From positions 1 to 18,024 of the forward strand of contig RHBP01000017.1 in NCBI GenBank assembly GCA_010030955.1: 18,024 nucleotides of DNA, given 5' to 3'. The position numbers and the translations under genes are program-made. The notes below the pieces were generated by a model, which worked only from the letters and a program-made list of their open reading frames with translations, had not been told where the DNA came from and did not search any database. This DNA comes from Synechococcaceae bacterium WBB_10_009 (lineage in GTDB: Bacteria > Cyanobacteriota > Cyanobacteriia > PCC-6307 > Cyanobiaceae). Below are positions 5,960 through 13,252 of this stretch, piece by piece. Every line of letters begins with the position of its first letter. Position 1 is the stretch's first letter.

Positions 5960-6622
5960 ATGCTGCTGGCGGTCAGCGGCGCCTCCGGCAAAACCGGCTG
6001 GCGCGTGGTGCAGGAGGCCCTGGAGCGCGGCCACCGGGTGCGGGCCCTGGTGCGGCCCGGCTCGTCGCTCCCCGAAGGACTCAGCGGTGCTGAGGTGGTG
6101 CGCCTGCAGCTGGGGGATCGGGCTGTCCTCACCGAAGCCCTGCGCGGCTGCGATGCGCTGGTGATCGCCACCGGCGCGCGCCCCAGCATCGACCTCAGCG
6201 GTCCGCTGCAGGTGGATGCCTTCGGCGTGCGGCGGCAGATCGAGGCCTGCCGCGCCGCCGGTGTGTCGCGCCTCGTGCTGGTGAGCTCCCTCTGTGCCGG
6301 CCTGTGGCGCCACCCGCTCAACCTGTTTGGCTTGATCCTGGTGTGGAAACGGCTGGGGGAGCGCTGGCTGGAGCAGAGCGGCCTCAGCTACACGGTGGTG
6401 CGCCCCGGGGGCCTCAAGGAGCAGGAGGAGGATCTGGCGGAGCAGTGCGTGCAGTTCAGCGGCCCCGACCAGCAGCGCGATGGCAGCATTCCGCGCCGCC
6501 TGGTGGCCCGGGTGTGCCTCGATGCCCTGGAGGCCCCCGCCAGCGTGGGACGGATCGTGGAGATCACCAGCCGTTCCGCCACACCCCAGGCCGGCACCGG
6601 TCTGGCGGCCTGGTTGGCCTGA
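5960..6622 (+). CDS. Atypical SDR / NAD(P)-binding protein
   Basis: Extended or atypical short-chain dehydrogenase of the NmrA/SDR5-like kind, 220 residues. Seen: the Rossmann motif SGASGKTG (residues 6-13), the acidic/Arg region after strand 2 (VRALVRPGSS), LVLVSSLCAG at the strand 5 position, and LSYTVVRPGGL, typical of this branch, with no YxxxK active-site pair. Relatives include plant and cyanobacterial NAD-dependent epimerase-like proteins, some of which bind cofactor as a redox or scaffold role rather than as enzymes. It is co-transcribed with the 58-aa gene (3-nt gap); wecB follows after 72 nt. It resembles ycf39 at the start of the window only at superfamily level. Substrate unknown. 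Confidence 0.82.
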   Translation: MLLAVSGASGKTGWRVVQEALERGHRVRALVRPGSSLPEGLSGAEVVRLQLGDRAVLTEALRGCDALVIATGARPSIDLSGPLQVDAFGVRRQIEACRAAGVSRLVLVSSLCAGLWRHPLNLFGLILVWKRLGERWLEQSGLSYTVVRPGGLKEQEEDLAEQCVQFSGPDQQRDGSIPRRLVARVCLDALEAPASVGRIVEITSRSATPQAGTGLAAWLA

Positions 6623-6694
6623 GGCGCGCTGCCGCAGGGGTTCAGCGCGGCCACCCTCCCTAGGATCCGGGCACAGGCCCGCCTGAAGCGCCCC

Positions 6695-7825
6695 GTGAGC
6701 ACCCCCCACAACGTCTGCATCGTGCTGGGCACCCGGCCCGAGGCGATCAAGCTGGCGCCGGTGATTCAGGCCTTCCGGGCGGCGGACGACATCCACACCC
6801 GTGTGGTGCTCACCGGCCAGCACCGCGAGATGGTGACCCAGGTGATGGACCTGTTCGGCCTCCAGGCCGACCACGACCTGGCCCTGATGGCCCCCAAGCA
6901 GACCCTCACCCACATCACCTGCGGTGCGCTGCAGGGGCTGCAGGAGGAGTTTGAGCGCCACCGGCCCGACCTGGTGCTCGTGCAGGGCGACACCACCACC
7001 GCCTTTGCCTCGGCCCTGGCGGCCTTCTACGGCCAGATCCCCGTGGGCCACGTGGAGGCGGGGCTGCGCACCGACGACCTCTTTGACCCCTACCCGGAGG
7101 AGGCCAACCGCCGCCTGATCTCCCAGCTGGCGTTGCTGCACTTCGCCCCCACGGAGGTGTCGGCCCGCAACCTGGCGGCCTCTGGGGTGGTGGGAGAAAC
7201 CCTCACCACCGGCAACACCGTGATCGATGCCCTGCTGCTGATGGCCCAGCAGGCACCACCCCTGCAGATCCCGGGGCTGGATGTGGCGCGGCAGCGGCTG
7301 ATCCTGGCCACGGTGCACCGCCGCGAAAACTGGGGCGATCGCCTGCAGGACATTGGCCGCGGCTTTCTGGAGGTGCTGGAGCGCTTCCCCGATACGGCCC
7401 TGCTGCTGCCGCTGCACCGCAACCCCACGGTGCGCGAACCGCTGCAGGCGCTGCTGGGGAACCACCCGCGGGCCTTCCTCACCGAACCGCTCGACTACGA
7501 CAAGCTCGTGGCGGCCATGCGCGCCGCCACGCTGCTGCTCACCGACTCCGGTGGTCTGCAGGAGGAGGCCCCGGCCCTGGGCAAACCGGTGCTGGTGCTG
7601 CGCCGCACCACCGAACGCCCCGAGGCGGTGGATGCCGGCACCGCCAAGCTGATCGGCACCGACAGCGCCGACATCCTGCGGGAAACGGCCCTGTTGCTGG
7701 AGAGCAACGGGGCCTACGAGGCCATGGCCCGGGCCCACAACCCCTTTGGCGATGGCCAGGCCAGCGCCCGCATCCTGGCGTGCTGCCGCCGCTTCCTCAA
7801 CGGCCGCCGCGCCGCGGCCGGCTGA
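6695..7825 (+). CDS. wecB: UDP-N-acetylglucosamine 2-epimerase (non-hydrolysing)
   Basis: Interconverts UDP-GlcNAc and UDP-ManNAc, supplying ManNAc-type sugars for surface polysaccharide. The 376-residue product has the full family pattern: GTRPEAIKLAPVI at the N-terminus, GQHREM, LVQGDTTTAFA, GHVEAGLRT, PEEANRRLIS, NTVIDAL, TVHRRENWG with the conserved His-Arg-Arg-Glu-Asn, LLPLHRNP, and LTDSGGLQEEAPALGKPVLVLR with the TERPEA substrate loop. Length matches the family. Start: GTG at 6695, directly before the conserved N-terminus. There is no wecC, mnaA partner or glycosyltransferase next to it, so the final polysaccharide is unknown. It converges on the adaptor gene with a 3-nt gap. Confidence 0.95.
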   Translation: MSTPHNVCIVLGTRPEAIKLAPVIQAFRAADDIHTRVVLTGQHREMVTQVMDLFGLQADHDLALMAPKQTLTHITCGALQGLQEEFERHRPDLVLVQGDTTTAFASALAAFYGQIPVGHVEAGLRTDDLFDPYPEEANRRLISQLALLHFAPTEVSARNLAASGVVGETLTTGNTVIDALLLMAQQAPPLQIPGLDVARQRLILATVHRRENWGDRLQDIGRGFLEVLERFPDTALLLPLHRNPTVREPLQALLGNHPRAFLTEPLDYDKLVAAMRAATLLLTDSGGLQEEAPALGKPVLVLRRTTERPEAVDAGTAKLIGTDSADILRETALLLESNGAYEAMARAHNPFGDGQASARILACCRRFLNGRRAAAG

Positions 7826-7833
7826 GGTTCAGC
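7821..7833. terminator. Stop-codon hairpin at the convergent wecB / adaptor junction
   Basis: GCTGA-GGT-TCAGC is a 5-bp stem with a 3-nt loop made of the wecB stop (TGA, 7823-7825) and the adaptor stop (TCA, 7829-7831) with flanking GC. It has the same design as the 2362-2374 and 13219-13252 elements. No T tract. Confidence 0.3.
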
Positions 7834-9009
7834 TGCCCCCGCGGCGTTTCTTGGCCCAGGGGGGAAGATCCACAAACACGCGGCTGCCGGGCTGGAGGCC
7901 GCTGAGGATCTGGGTGTCGCGGCCGCTGCTGGCCCCCAGGCTCACCGCCTGGAAGCGGGGTTGGTTGCCGGGGCCCACCAGCAACACGCCAGGGCGGCCC
8001 TCTTCGGTGACCACCGCCACCGTGGGCACCAGGGTGCGTGGCGCCAGCACTCCGGTGTTGAAGTCGATGTCGGCGGTCATGCCGATGCGCAGTTCCGGCG
8101 GCGGTTGCAGCATCTCGAGCTTCACCTCGAAGGAGGTGACGTTGTTGAGCTTCTCGGCCCGCGGCGCGATCTGCCGCACCCGGGCGGCGAAACGGCGGTC
8201 GGGGAAGCTGTCCACCCGCACCGCCGCGCTCTGGCCAGGCGGATGCGGCCGATGTCGCTCTCGGGCACCTTGGCCACCGCTTCGAGGCCCTCGGCCAGCT
8301 CCACGATTGAGGAGCTGCTGGCGCCGGCGCTGGCGGAGGCGGCGGTGGTGGGGGTCACGAAGGCGCCGGGGTCGGCAAACCGGGCGGTGACGACTCCGCT
8401 GAACGGCGCGCGCACGGTGAGGTAGGCCCGTTCCTTGAGGCGTTGCTCCAGCCGTTGTTGGGCCGCCGCCAACCCGGCGCGATCGATGGCAAAGCTGGCT
8501 TCGGCGCGGCTGTAATCCTCCTCGGTGATCACCCCTTGGCGCACCAGGTTGCGGCGGCGGTCCAGCTCACGGCGGCTGCGGTTCAACTGCGCCTGGGCCG
8601 ACTGCCGCTGGGCCTGCAGTTCCTGGATGCGGTCGTCGAGGTCGTCGGAATCCATCAGGGCCAGGGGCTGGCCCGCCTGCACCCGGGCCCCCTCCTCCAC
8701 AAACAGCTGCTGCAGCACCCCCTGGCGCCGGGGGCTCACGTTCACCTTGCGGTAGGCCATCAGTTCGCCGCTGGCGGTGATCGTGCCCGGCAAGGAGCCC
8801 TGGCGGGCCACCACGGTGTATTGGCTCAGGCTGCGCTGCTGGTTGCTCTGGCGGCGGGCCGCCAGCAGGGCGGAGCCGGTGCCCACCAGCAGCACGGTGC
8901 CGAGCACCCCGGCCCACAGGCGTTTGCGCCGCAGCCAGGGTTGGCGGCGGATGCGCTGCAGGCGCCGCACGGCGCCTGAACCCTCACGTGGTGGAGGGGG
9001 CTGGAGCAT
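7829..9009 (-). CDS. HlyD/MacA-family periplasmic adaptor (one frameshift)
   Basis: Membrane fusion protein linking an inner-membrane exporter to the outer membrane. Seen in order: basic cytoplasmic N-terminus, one membrane segment (about residues 31-51), a biotinyl-lipoyl half-motif (GVLQQLFVEEGARVQAGQPLALMD), a Gln/Arg-rich coiled-coil hairpin of ~60 residues, the second lipoyl half (LTVRAPFSGVVTAR), then beta-barrel and membrane-proximal domains ending SRVFVDLPPWAKKRRGGS. The frame changes near nt 8235: ESDIGRIRL in one frame continues as AVRVDSFPDRRFAARVRQI in another. Restoring one base gives 393 residues, normal for the family. No ABC or RND exporter gene adjoins it, so the cargo is unknown. 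It is divergent from ychF. Confidence 0.85.
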
Positions 9010-9031
9010 GGCGGTGGAAATGGTGGGGCTG

Positions 9032-9070
9032 CAGCGGTGCCACCAGTCTTCCTGGTCGCCGGCGCCGCTG
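9032..9070. promoter_or_regulatory. Nested hairpin in the adaptor / ychF divergent spacer
   Basis: CAGCGG (9032-9037) pairs with CCGCTG (9065-9070), enclosing ACCAG (9042-9046) and CTGGT (9052-9056) with a 5-nt loop. It lies in the 107-nt spacer between the divergent starts at 9009 and 9117, so it could be an operator or leader structure. A TAGATT at 9105-9110 is a possible but weak -10 element for ychF. Confidence 0.25.
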
Positions 9071-9116
9071 GGGCCCCTGGGCTGGGGGGATCACCGGCAG
9101 CCCGTAGATTCCAGCC

Positions 9117-10212
9117 ATGCTCAAAGCCGGAATCGTGGGGCTGCCCAATGTGGGCAAGTCGACCCTGTTCAACGCCCTGGTGGCCAACGCGCAGGCGGAG
9201 GCCGCCAACTATCCCTTCTGCACGATCGAGCCCAATTCAGGGGTGGTGGCGGTGCCGGATCCCCGCCTGCAGCAGCTCTCGGATCTGAGCGGCAGCAAGG
9301 AGATCATCCCCACCCGTGTGGAGTTTGTGGACATCGCGGGCCTGGTGAAGGGGGCCAGCCAGGGGGAGGGGTTGGGCAACAAGTTTCTGGCCAACATCCG
9401 CGAGGTGGACGCCATCGTGCACGTGGTGCGTTGCTTCGAAAACGACGACGTGATCCACGTGAGCGGATCGGTGGGGCCCGCCCGCGATGCGGAGGTGATC
9501 AACCTGGAGCTGGGGCTGGCGGACCTCTCCCAGGTGGAAAAACGCCGCGAGCGCCTCAAAAAGCAGGTGCGCACCAGCAAGGAGGCCCAACTGGAAGATG
9601 GGGCCCTCGAGCGGATCCAGGCGGTGCTCGAGCAGGGGGGCGCCGCCCGCAGCGTGGAGCTCAGCGATGAGGAGGCGGTGTTGGTGAAGCCCCTGGGGCT
9701 GCTCACCGCCAAGCCGATCATCTACGCCACCAACGTCAGCGAAGACGACCTGGCCAGCGGCAATGCCTACACCGAAGAGGTGAAGGCCCTGGCGGCCCAG
9801 GAGGGCGCCGAGACCGTGCGCATCTCCGCCCAGGTGGAGGCGGAATTGATCGAACTGCCGGAGGAGGAGCGCGCCGAGTTTCTGGCGGGTCTGGGCGTGG
9901 AGGAGGGGGGCCTGCAGAGCCTGATCCGCGCCACCTACCGCCTGCTGGGCCTGCGCACCTACTTCACCACCGGCGAGAAGGAAACCCGCGCCTGGACCAT
10001 CCAGGCCGGCATGACCGCCCCCCAGGCCGCCGGTGTGATCCACACCGATTTCGAGCGGGGCGGGTTTCATCCGCGCCCAAACCATCGGCTACCAGCAGTT
10101 GCTGGAGGCGGGCTCGCTCGCGGAGGCGCGCACCAAGGGCTGGCTGCGGGCCGAAGGCAAGGAGTATGTGGTGGCCGAAGGCGACGTGATGGAGTTCCTG
10201 TTCAACGTCTGA
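9117..10212 (+). CDS. ychF: YchF/Obg-like ATPase (4-nt insertion near the 3' end)
   Basis: Universally conserved TRAFAC-class P-loop protein that binds ribosomes and, unusually, prefers ATP. Seen: GLPNVGKST (residues 8-16), the start of the G domain; switch II DIAGLVKGASQGEGLGN; the NxxE motif NVSED in place of NKxD, the mark of YchF; the coiled-coil insert; and a C-terminal TGS domain (YFTTGEKETRAWTI). Near nt 10054-10064 the frame changes: HTDFERG should continue FIRAQTIGYQQLLEAG but is displaced by about four extra bases. Removing 4 nt gives 363 residues, the usual YchF length, ending at TGA 10210-10212. Read uncorrected, the frame fuses to the next gene. Start: ATG at 9117. Confidence 0.92.
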
Positions 10213-10247
10213 GCCTGCGCCACAATGGCCCCAGACACGCCTGGTTG

Positions 10248-10448
10248 ATGACGGCTCAGCAGCCCGCCGGTGCCCCTGGGAATGCCCCGCAGCAGCACGA
10301 TTTTGATTTGCAAAAGCAGCTGCACCAGCAGATCCGCAACGACCCCGACTACGACGATTGGGAGTACGGCACGGAGCCCCTGCCCCACGAGGCCTGGGTG
10401 GCCCGCCAGGCGGCCAAGGCCGCTGCGTCCGAGGAGGCCGCCGGTTAG
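10248..10448 (+). CDS. Small acidic hypothetical protein (66 aa)
   Basis: Not recognised. The 66-residue product has a polar N-terminus (MTAQQPAGAPGNAPQQH), a central QLHQQIRNDPDYDDWEYGTEPLPHEAW stretch, dense in Asp, Tyr and Trp, and an Ala/Glu-rich end. The first third looks disordered. The central segment is the probable conserved part. The ATG at 10248 is 35 nt after the ychF stop on the same strand, consistent with co-transcription. Its TAG abuts the MFS gene stop with no gap. The ychF frame displaced by the insertion runs into this gene, so an automatic annotation may hide it as a false YchF extension. Confidence 0.6.
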   Translation: MTAQQPAGAPGNAPQQHDFDLQKQLHQQIRNDPDYDDWEYGTEPLPHEAWVARQAAKAAASEEAAG

Positions 10449-10471
10449 CTAGGCCCTGTGGGCTCGGCGGC
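10437..10471. terminator. Possible bidirectional terminator at abutting stops
   Basis: GCCGCCG (10437-10443) pairs with CGGCGGC (10465-10471). An inner GCCC-TGT-GGGC stem (10453-10463) could stack within it. The palindromic TTAGCTAG around 10445-10452 holds both stops. It overlaps both coding ends. No T tract. Confidence 0.3.
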
Positions 10472-11681
10472 TGATCGCTGGCAGCAGCAGCAGGCAGGCC
10501 GCGCAGCTCAGACTCGTGAGCAGCCACAGCGCCACCCCATGGCGCTGGCTGTCCAGCAGCACCCCCGTGACCAGCGGCGCCACCAGGGCACTGAGGGCAA
10601 AGCATTGGGAAAACAGCGCCATCGCCAGGCCGCCATGGCCGGCGGGGGTGAGCTCAATGACGGCTTCGGTGGCGATCGGCAGGAAGGCGGCCTCCCCCAG
10701 CGCCAGGGGGAACAGCGCCAGCAGCACCACCCCCAACCCCGCCTCGCTCAGGGCTGAGAGGGCCAGCAGCCCGGTGCCGAGGCTGAAACACACCAGGCCG
10801 ATCCCCAGCCCCTGGGCCACGGGGCGCCGCGCGAGGGCTTGCCCCACGGGCCATTGCAGCAGCAGCAGCAGGCCCAGCTGCAGGCCGATCAACAGGGCAC
10901 TGATCGCCTCCGGCTGGGCGTCGCGCTCCAGGCCGCCGCGCACCAGATCGAGGGGCAAGGCCACCTGCATCAACACCGGGATGGCCGTGGCCACCACCGA
11001 GAGCAGGAGCAGCGGCAGCAGCGGCCGCAGCCACCCCCACACCGGCTCAGCGGCCTGCTCCGGCGGCCTCGGCGTGGGGCGGGGGGCCCGCGGCAGCGGC
11101 CACCGCCAGATCAGGCCCGCCAGCAGCAGCACCGCCGCCATGTCCACCAGGTAGATGCCCCGCAGCAGCCCCGCCTGGGCCAGCAGCGCCCCCGTGAGGG
11201 CGCCCGCCGCCACGCCGGCGGCGTCGGCGCTGCGCACCAGGGCGAAGCCCCGCGCCGAGGATTCGGGGGCGGCACACAGGGGCACCGCCAGCTCCACGGC
11301 GGGCCAGTAGAAGCCGCCCGCCAGGCCGATCAACACCTGCCCGAGGCCATAGCCCCCCATCTGTTGGGCCCCCAACAGCAGGGCATCGCCCCCCAGGCCG
11401 CAGGCCGCCGCCAGCAGCACCGGCTGCCCGCAGGGGCGCCCCCGATCCAGCAGGGCTCCGCTGGCGAAGCGCCCCAGGGTTCCCGCCAGGGCCGCCAACG
11501 CCAGCCCCAGCCCCACCTGGGAGGCGCTGAGCCCCGCCCGGTGAAACACCAGCGGGGTGAGGTAAAGGATGCCGCCGGCGCCGAAACAGGCCACCAGCCG
11601 CACGCTGGTCAACTGCCGCAGCGCCGCGGGAAACTGGAGCCACCAGCGCCGCCCTATTGCCAGCGATTGAGGTTGCGTCAA
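10449..11681 (-). CDS. Major facilitator superfamily transporter
   Basis: About 410 residues with roughly twelve hydrophobic segments in two halves, split by a basic Pro/Arg-rich cytoplasmic loop (LPRAPRPTPRPPEQAAEP). Each half opens with a typical MFS helix (LVACFGAGGILYLTPLVFHRAG; LLPLLLLSVVATAIPVLMQVA). The loop 2-3 region contains GRFASGALLDRGR, close to the MFS signature GxLxDRxGRR, and GGFYWPAVELAVP follows later. The substrate cannot be read from sequence; it looks like a drug- or metabolite-efflux-like MFS protein. Start uncertain: TTG at 11681 (TQPQSLAIGRRWW) is chosen because it reaches the first helix with a short tail; a GTG at 11753 would overlap the divergent hydrolase by ~60 nt. 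Its stop directly abuts that of the 66-aa gene. Confidence 0.83.
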   Translation of the reverse strand: MTQPQSLAIGRRWWLQFPAALRQLTSVRLVACFGAGGILYLTPLVFHRAGLSASQVGLGLALAALAGTLGRFASGALLDRGRPCGQPVLLAAACGLGGDALLLGAQQMGGYGLGQVLIGLAGGFYWPAVELAVPLCAAPESSARGFALVRSADAAGVAAGALTGALLAQAGLLRGIYLVDMAAVLLLAGLIWRWPLPRAPRPTPRPPEQAAEPVWGWLRPLLPLLLLSVVATAIPVLMQVALPLDLVRGGLERDAQPEAISALLIGLQLGLLLLLQWPVGQALARRPVAQGLGIGLVCFSLGTGLLALSALSEAGLGVVLLALFPLALGEAAFLPIATEAVIELTPAGHGGLAMALFSQCFALSALVAPLVTGVLLDSQRHGVALWLLTSLSCAACLLLLPAISRRAHRA

Positions 11682-11695
11682 CGTGCCGGCGCCGG

Positions 11696-13231
11696 TTGCG
11701 GTCTGTGCTGGGCAGTCTGCTGGCCGGGGTTCTGCTGCTGACGGCTGCGCCACCGCCGGGCCGGGCCGCCGAGCAGCTGGAGGTGCGCATTGAGGGCCTG
11801 GCGCTGCCGATCGATCTGGCCGAACTCGAGGCCTGGAGCCGCGACCCCGGCCGCAGCAGCGGTGAGCTGGCCGGCTGGCTCAGCCTGCTGGATGCCCGCG
11901 GCCGGGCCCAGCTGTTGCGGGTGCTGCGGGCCCCCCTGGTGACGGATCGCTCCTTCACCCAGCAGTTTCTGGCCAGCTGGGCCGGCCAGCGGGTGCTCGA
12001 TGAGCTCGACGACCTGATCAGCACCGAGGAGGGGGAAGCCGGGCCGCTGCTGCACCAGACCCTCACGGGCCTGTTGCGGCAGCAGCGGCAGGTCACCACC
12101 ATCGAACTGCTGCGGGCGCTGCCCAGCCGCCGTCTGATCCTCAAGCTGGATGGGGGGGTGCAGCTGGCGGGCCAGTGGCGGCAGCAGCTGCTGGAGCAGG
12201 GCCAGGCGCTGCGGGCCCTGCGGGCGCTGCCCCTGCCGGAGTTGGCCGCACCGCCTCCGCCGCCGGAGCTGCGCGGTGCGGCGCCGGTGCAGCCGTTCAG
12301 CCTGGTGGTGCCCCACCGGCGCGAACCGCTGCCCCTGCGGCTCAGGCCCGGGGTGGCGCCCACCTGGGTGCTGCTATCGCCGGGGTTGGGGGGCAGCAGC
12401 GCCCAGCTGGATTGGTTGGCCGCCGGGCTGCAGCGCCGCGGTTGGTCGGTGGTGCTGGTGGACCACCCCGGCAGCGATGAGTTGGCGGTGCGGGAGCTGT
12501 TGGAGGGCCGCCGGCCCCCGCCGGGGGCGGAAACCCTCAGCGACCGCGTGCTCGACCTGCAGGCGGTGGTTCAGGCCGTGGCCCAGGGGCCCCTGCCGCC
12601 CCTGGGCCAGCGGGTGGTGTTGATGGGCCATTCCCTGGGGGCGGTGAGTGCCCTGCTGGCCGCTGGCCTGCGGCCGGAGCCGGGGCTGCAGGCCCGCTGC
12701 CGGCGAGCCCTGAAGGGGATTCCGCTCACCAACCTCTCCCAGCTGCTGCAATGCCAGCTCACGGAGGTGCCGCTGCCGCCCCCCCGCCCCCTGGCCCAGC
12801 CCCTGGCGGCGGTGGTGAGCCTGCATGGCTTCGGCAGCCTGCTGTGGCCCCAGCGGGGGCTCCGCCCCCTCAGGGCGCCGGTGCTGCTGGTGGGCGGCAG
12901 CCTCGATCTGATCACGCCCCCCCTGGAGGAACAGCTGGCGTTGTTTATGCCCGAGGCCCGGCGCCAGAGCCGCCTGGTGGTGCTGGATGGCGGCAGCCAT
13001 TTTTCGCCGTTGCGGATCGCCAGCGGCCGCGAGGCCCTGTTTCGCCTTGGGGACGATCTGGTGGGGGTGGACCCCCAGCGGGTGCAGGCCCTCACCCTCG
13101 CCTTGAGCACCGCCTTTTTGGAGCGCCTGGCCAGCGGCCTGCCGCCCCAGCGGATGCGGCTGCAGGGGGTGGAGGCCAGCGTGCTGGATGCCGCCTGGGC
13201 CCAGCGCTGGTGGGACAGCCTCAGGCGCTGA
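11696..13231 (+). CDS. Exported alpha/beta hydrolase with N-terminal DUF1400 domain
   Basis: Cyanobacterial lipase/esterase-like protein, about 511 residues from the TTG at 11696. Seen: basic start, hydrophobic h-region (LGSLLAGVLLLTAAPPPGRA) and likely Ala-x-Ala cleavage; then the DUF1400-type segment (LEVRIEGLALPIDLAELEAW ... DLIST); then the hydrolase fold with oxyanion loop SPGLGGSS, nucleophile elbow GHSLGA (Ser ~313), acid in GGSLDLITPP (Asp ~404) and base in DGGSHFSP (His ~435). Two Cys flank KGIPLTNLSQLLQ in the lid, which would suit a disulfide in the periplasm. Substrate unknown. Start uncertain: TTG 11657 or GTG 11705 are alternatives, and the first would overlap the divergent MFS gene. 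It converges on the permease gene with a 6-nt gap. Confidence 0.83.
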   Translation: MRSVLGSLLAGVLLLTAAPPPGRAAEQLEVRIEGLALPIDLAELEAWSRDPGRSSGELAGWLSLLDARGRAQLLRVLRAPLVTDRSFTQQFLASWAGQRVLDELDDLISTEEGEAGPLLHQTLTGLLRQQRQVTTIELLRALPSRRLILKLDGGVQLAGQWRQQLLEQGQALRALRALPLPELAAPPPPPELRGAAPVQPFSLVVPHRREPLPLRLRPGVAPTWVLLSPGLGGSSAQLDWLAAGLQRRGWSVVLVDHPGSDELAVRELLEGRRPPPGAETLSDRVLDLQAVVQAVAQGPLPPLGQRVVLMGHSLGAVSALLAAGLRPEPGLQARCRRALKGIPLTNLSQLLQCQLTEVPLPPPRPLAQPLAAVVSLHGFGSLLWPQRGLRPLRAPVLLVGGSLDLITPPLEEQLALFMPEARRQSRLVVLDGGSHFSPLRIASGREALFRLGDDLVGVDPQRVQALTLALSTAFLERLASGLPPQRMRLQGVEASVLDAAWAQRWWDSLRR

Positions 13232-13252
13232 GCCGCCTCAGAAGCTGAGCCG
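13219..13252. terminator. Tandem pair of 17-nt inverted repeats at a convergent junction
   Basis: Two adjacent 17-nt units, CCTCAG-GCG-CTGAGCCG (13219-13235) and CCTCAG-AAG-CTGAGCCG (13236-13252), are identical except for two loop bases. Each folds as CTCAG/CTGAG with a 3-nt loop. The inner arms can also pair across CCGC. The hydrolase stop TGA (13229-13231) and the permease stop TCA (13238-13240) lie inside the arms. Probably a compact bidirectional terminator or anti-readthrough structure. Structure seen; function inferred. Confidence 0.45.

Noticed and set aside
7334..7343. HIP1 site GGCGATCGCC
   Set aside because: Only one copy seen, inside wecB, so no evidence of HIP1 enrichment; kept as a taxonomic hint only.
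5927..7738. 603-residue minus-strand open frame
   Set aside because: Antisense to the SDR and wecB genes. The product is a Gly/His/Gln/Ala-rich text typical of the mirror of high-GC3 codons, with no domain.
9117..10448. A YchF fusion protein of 443 residues
   Set aside because: The C-terminal part arises from a displaced frame; the true TGS end is present in the next frame and the length then fits the family.
11047..12363. 438-residue minus-strand open frame across the MFS/hydrolase border
   Set aside because: It covers out-of-frame parts of two better-supported genes; Arg/Ser/Gly-rich text without motifs.
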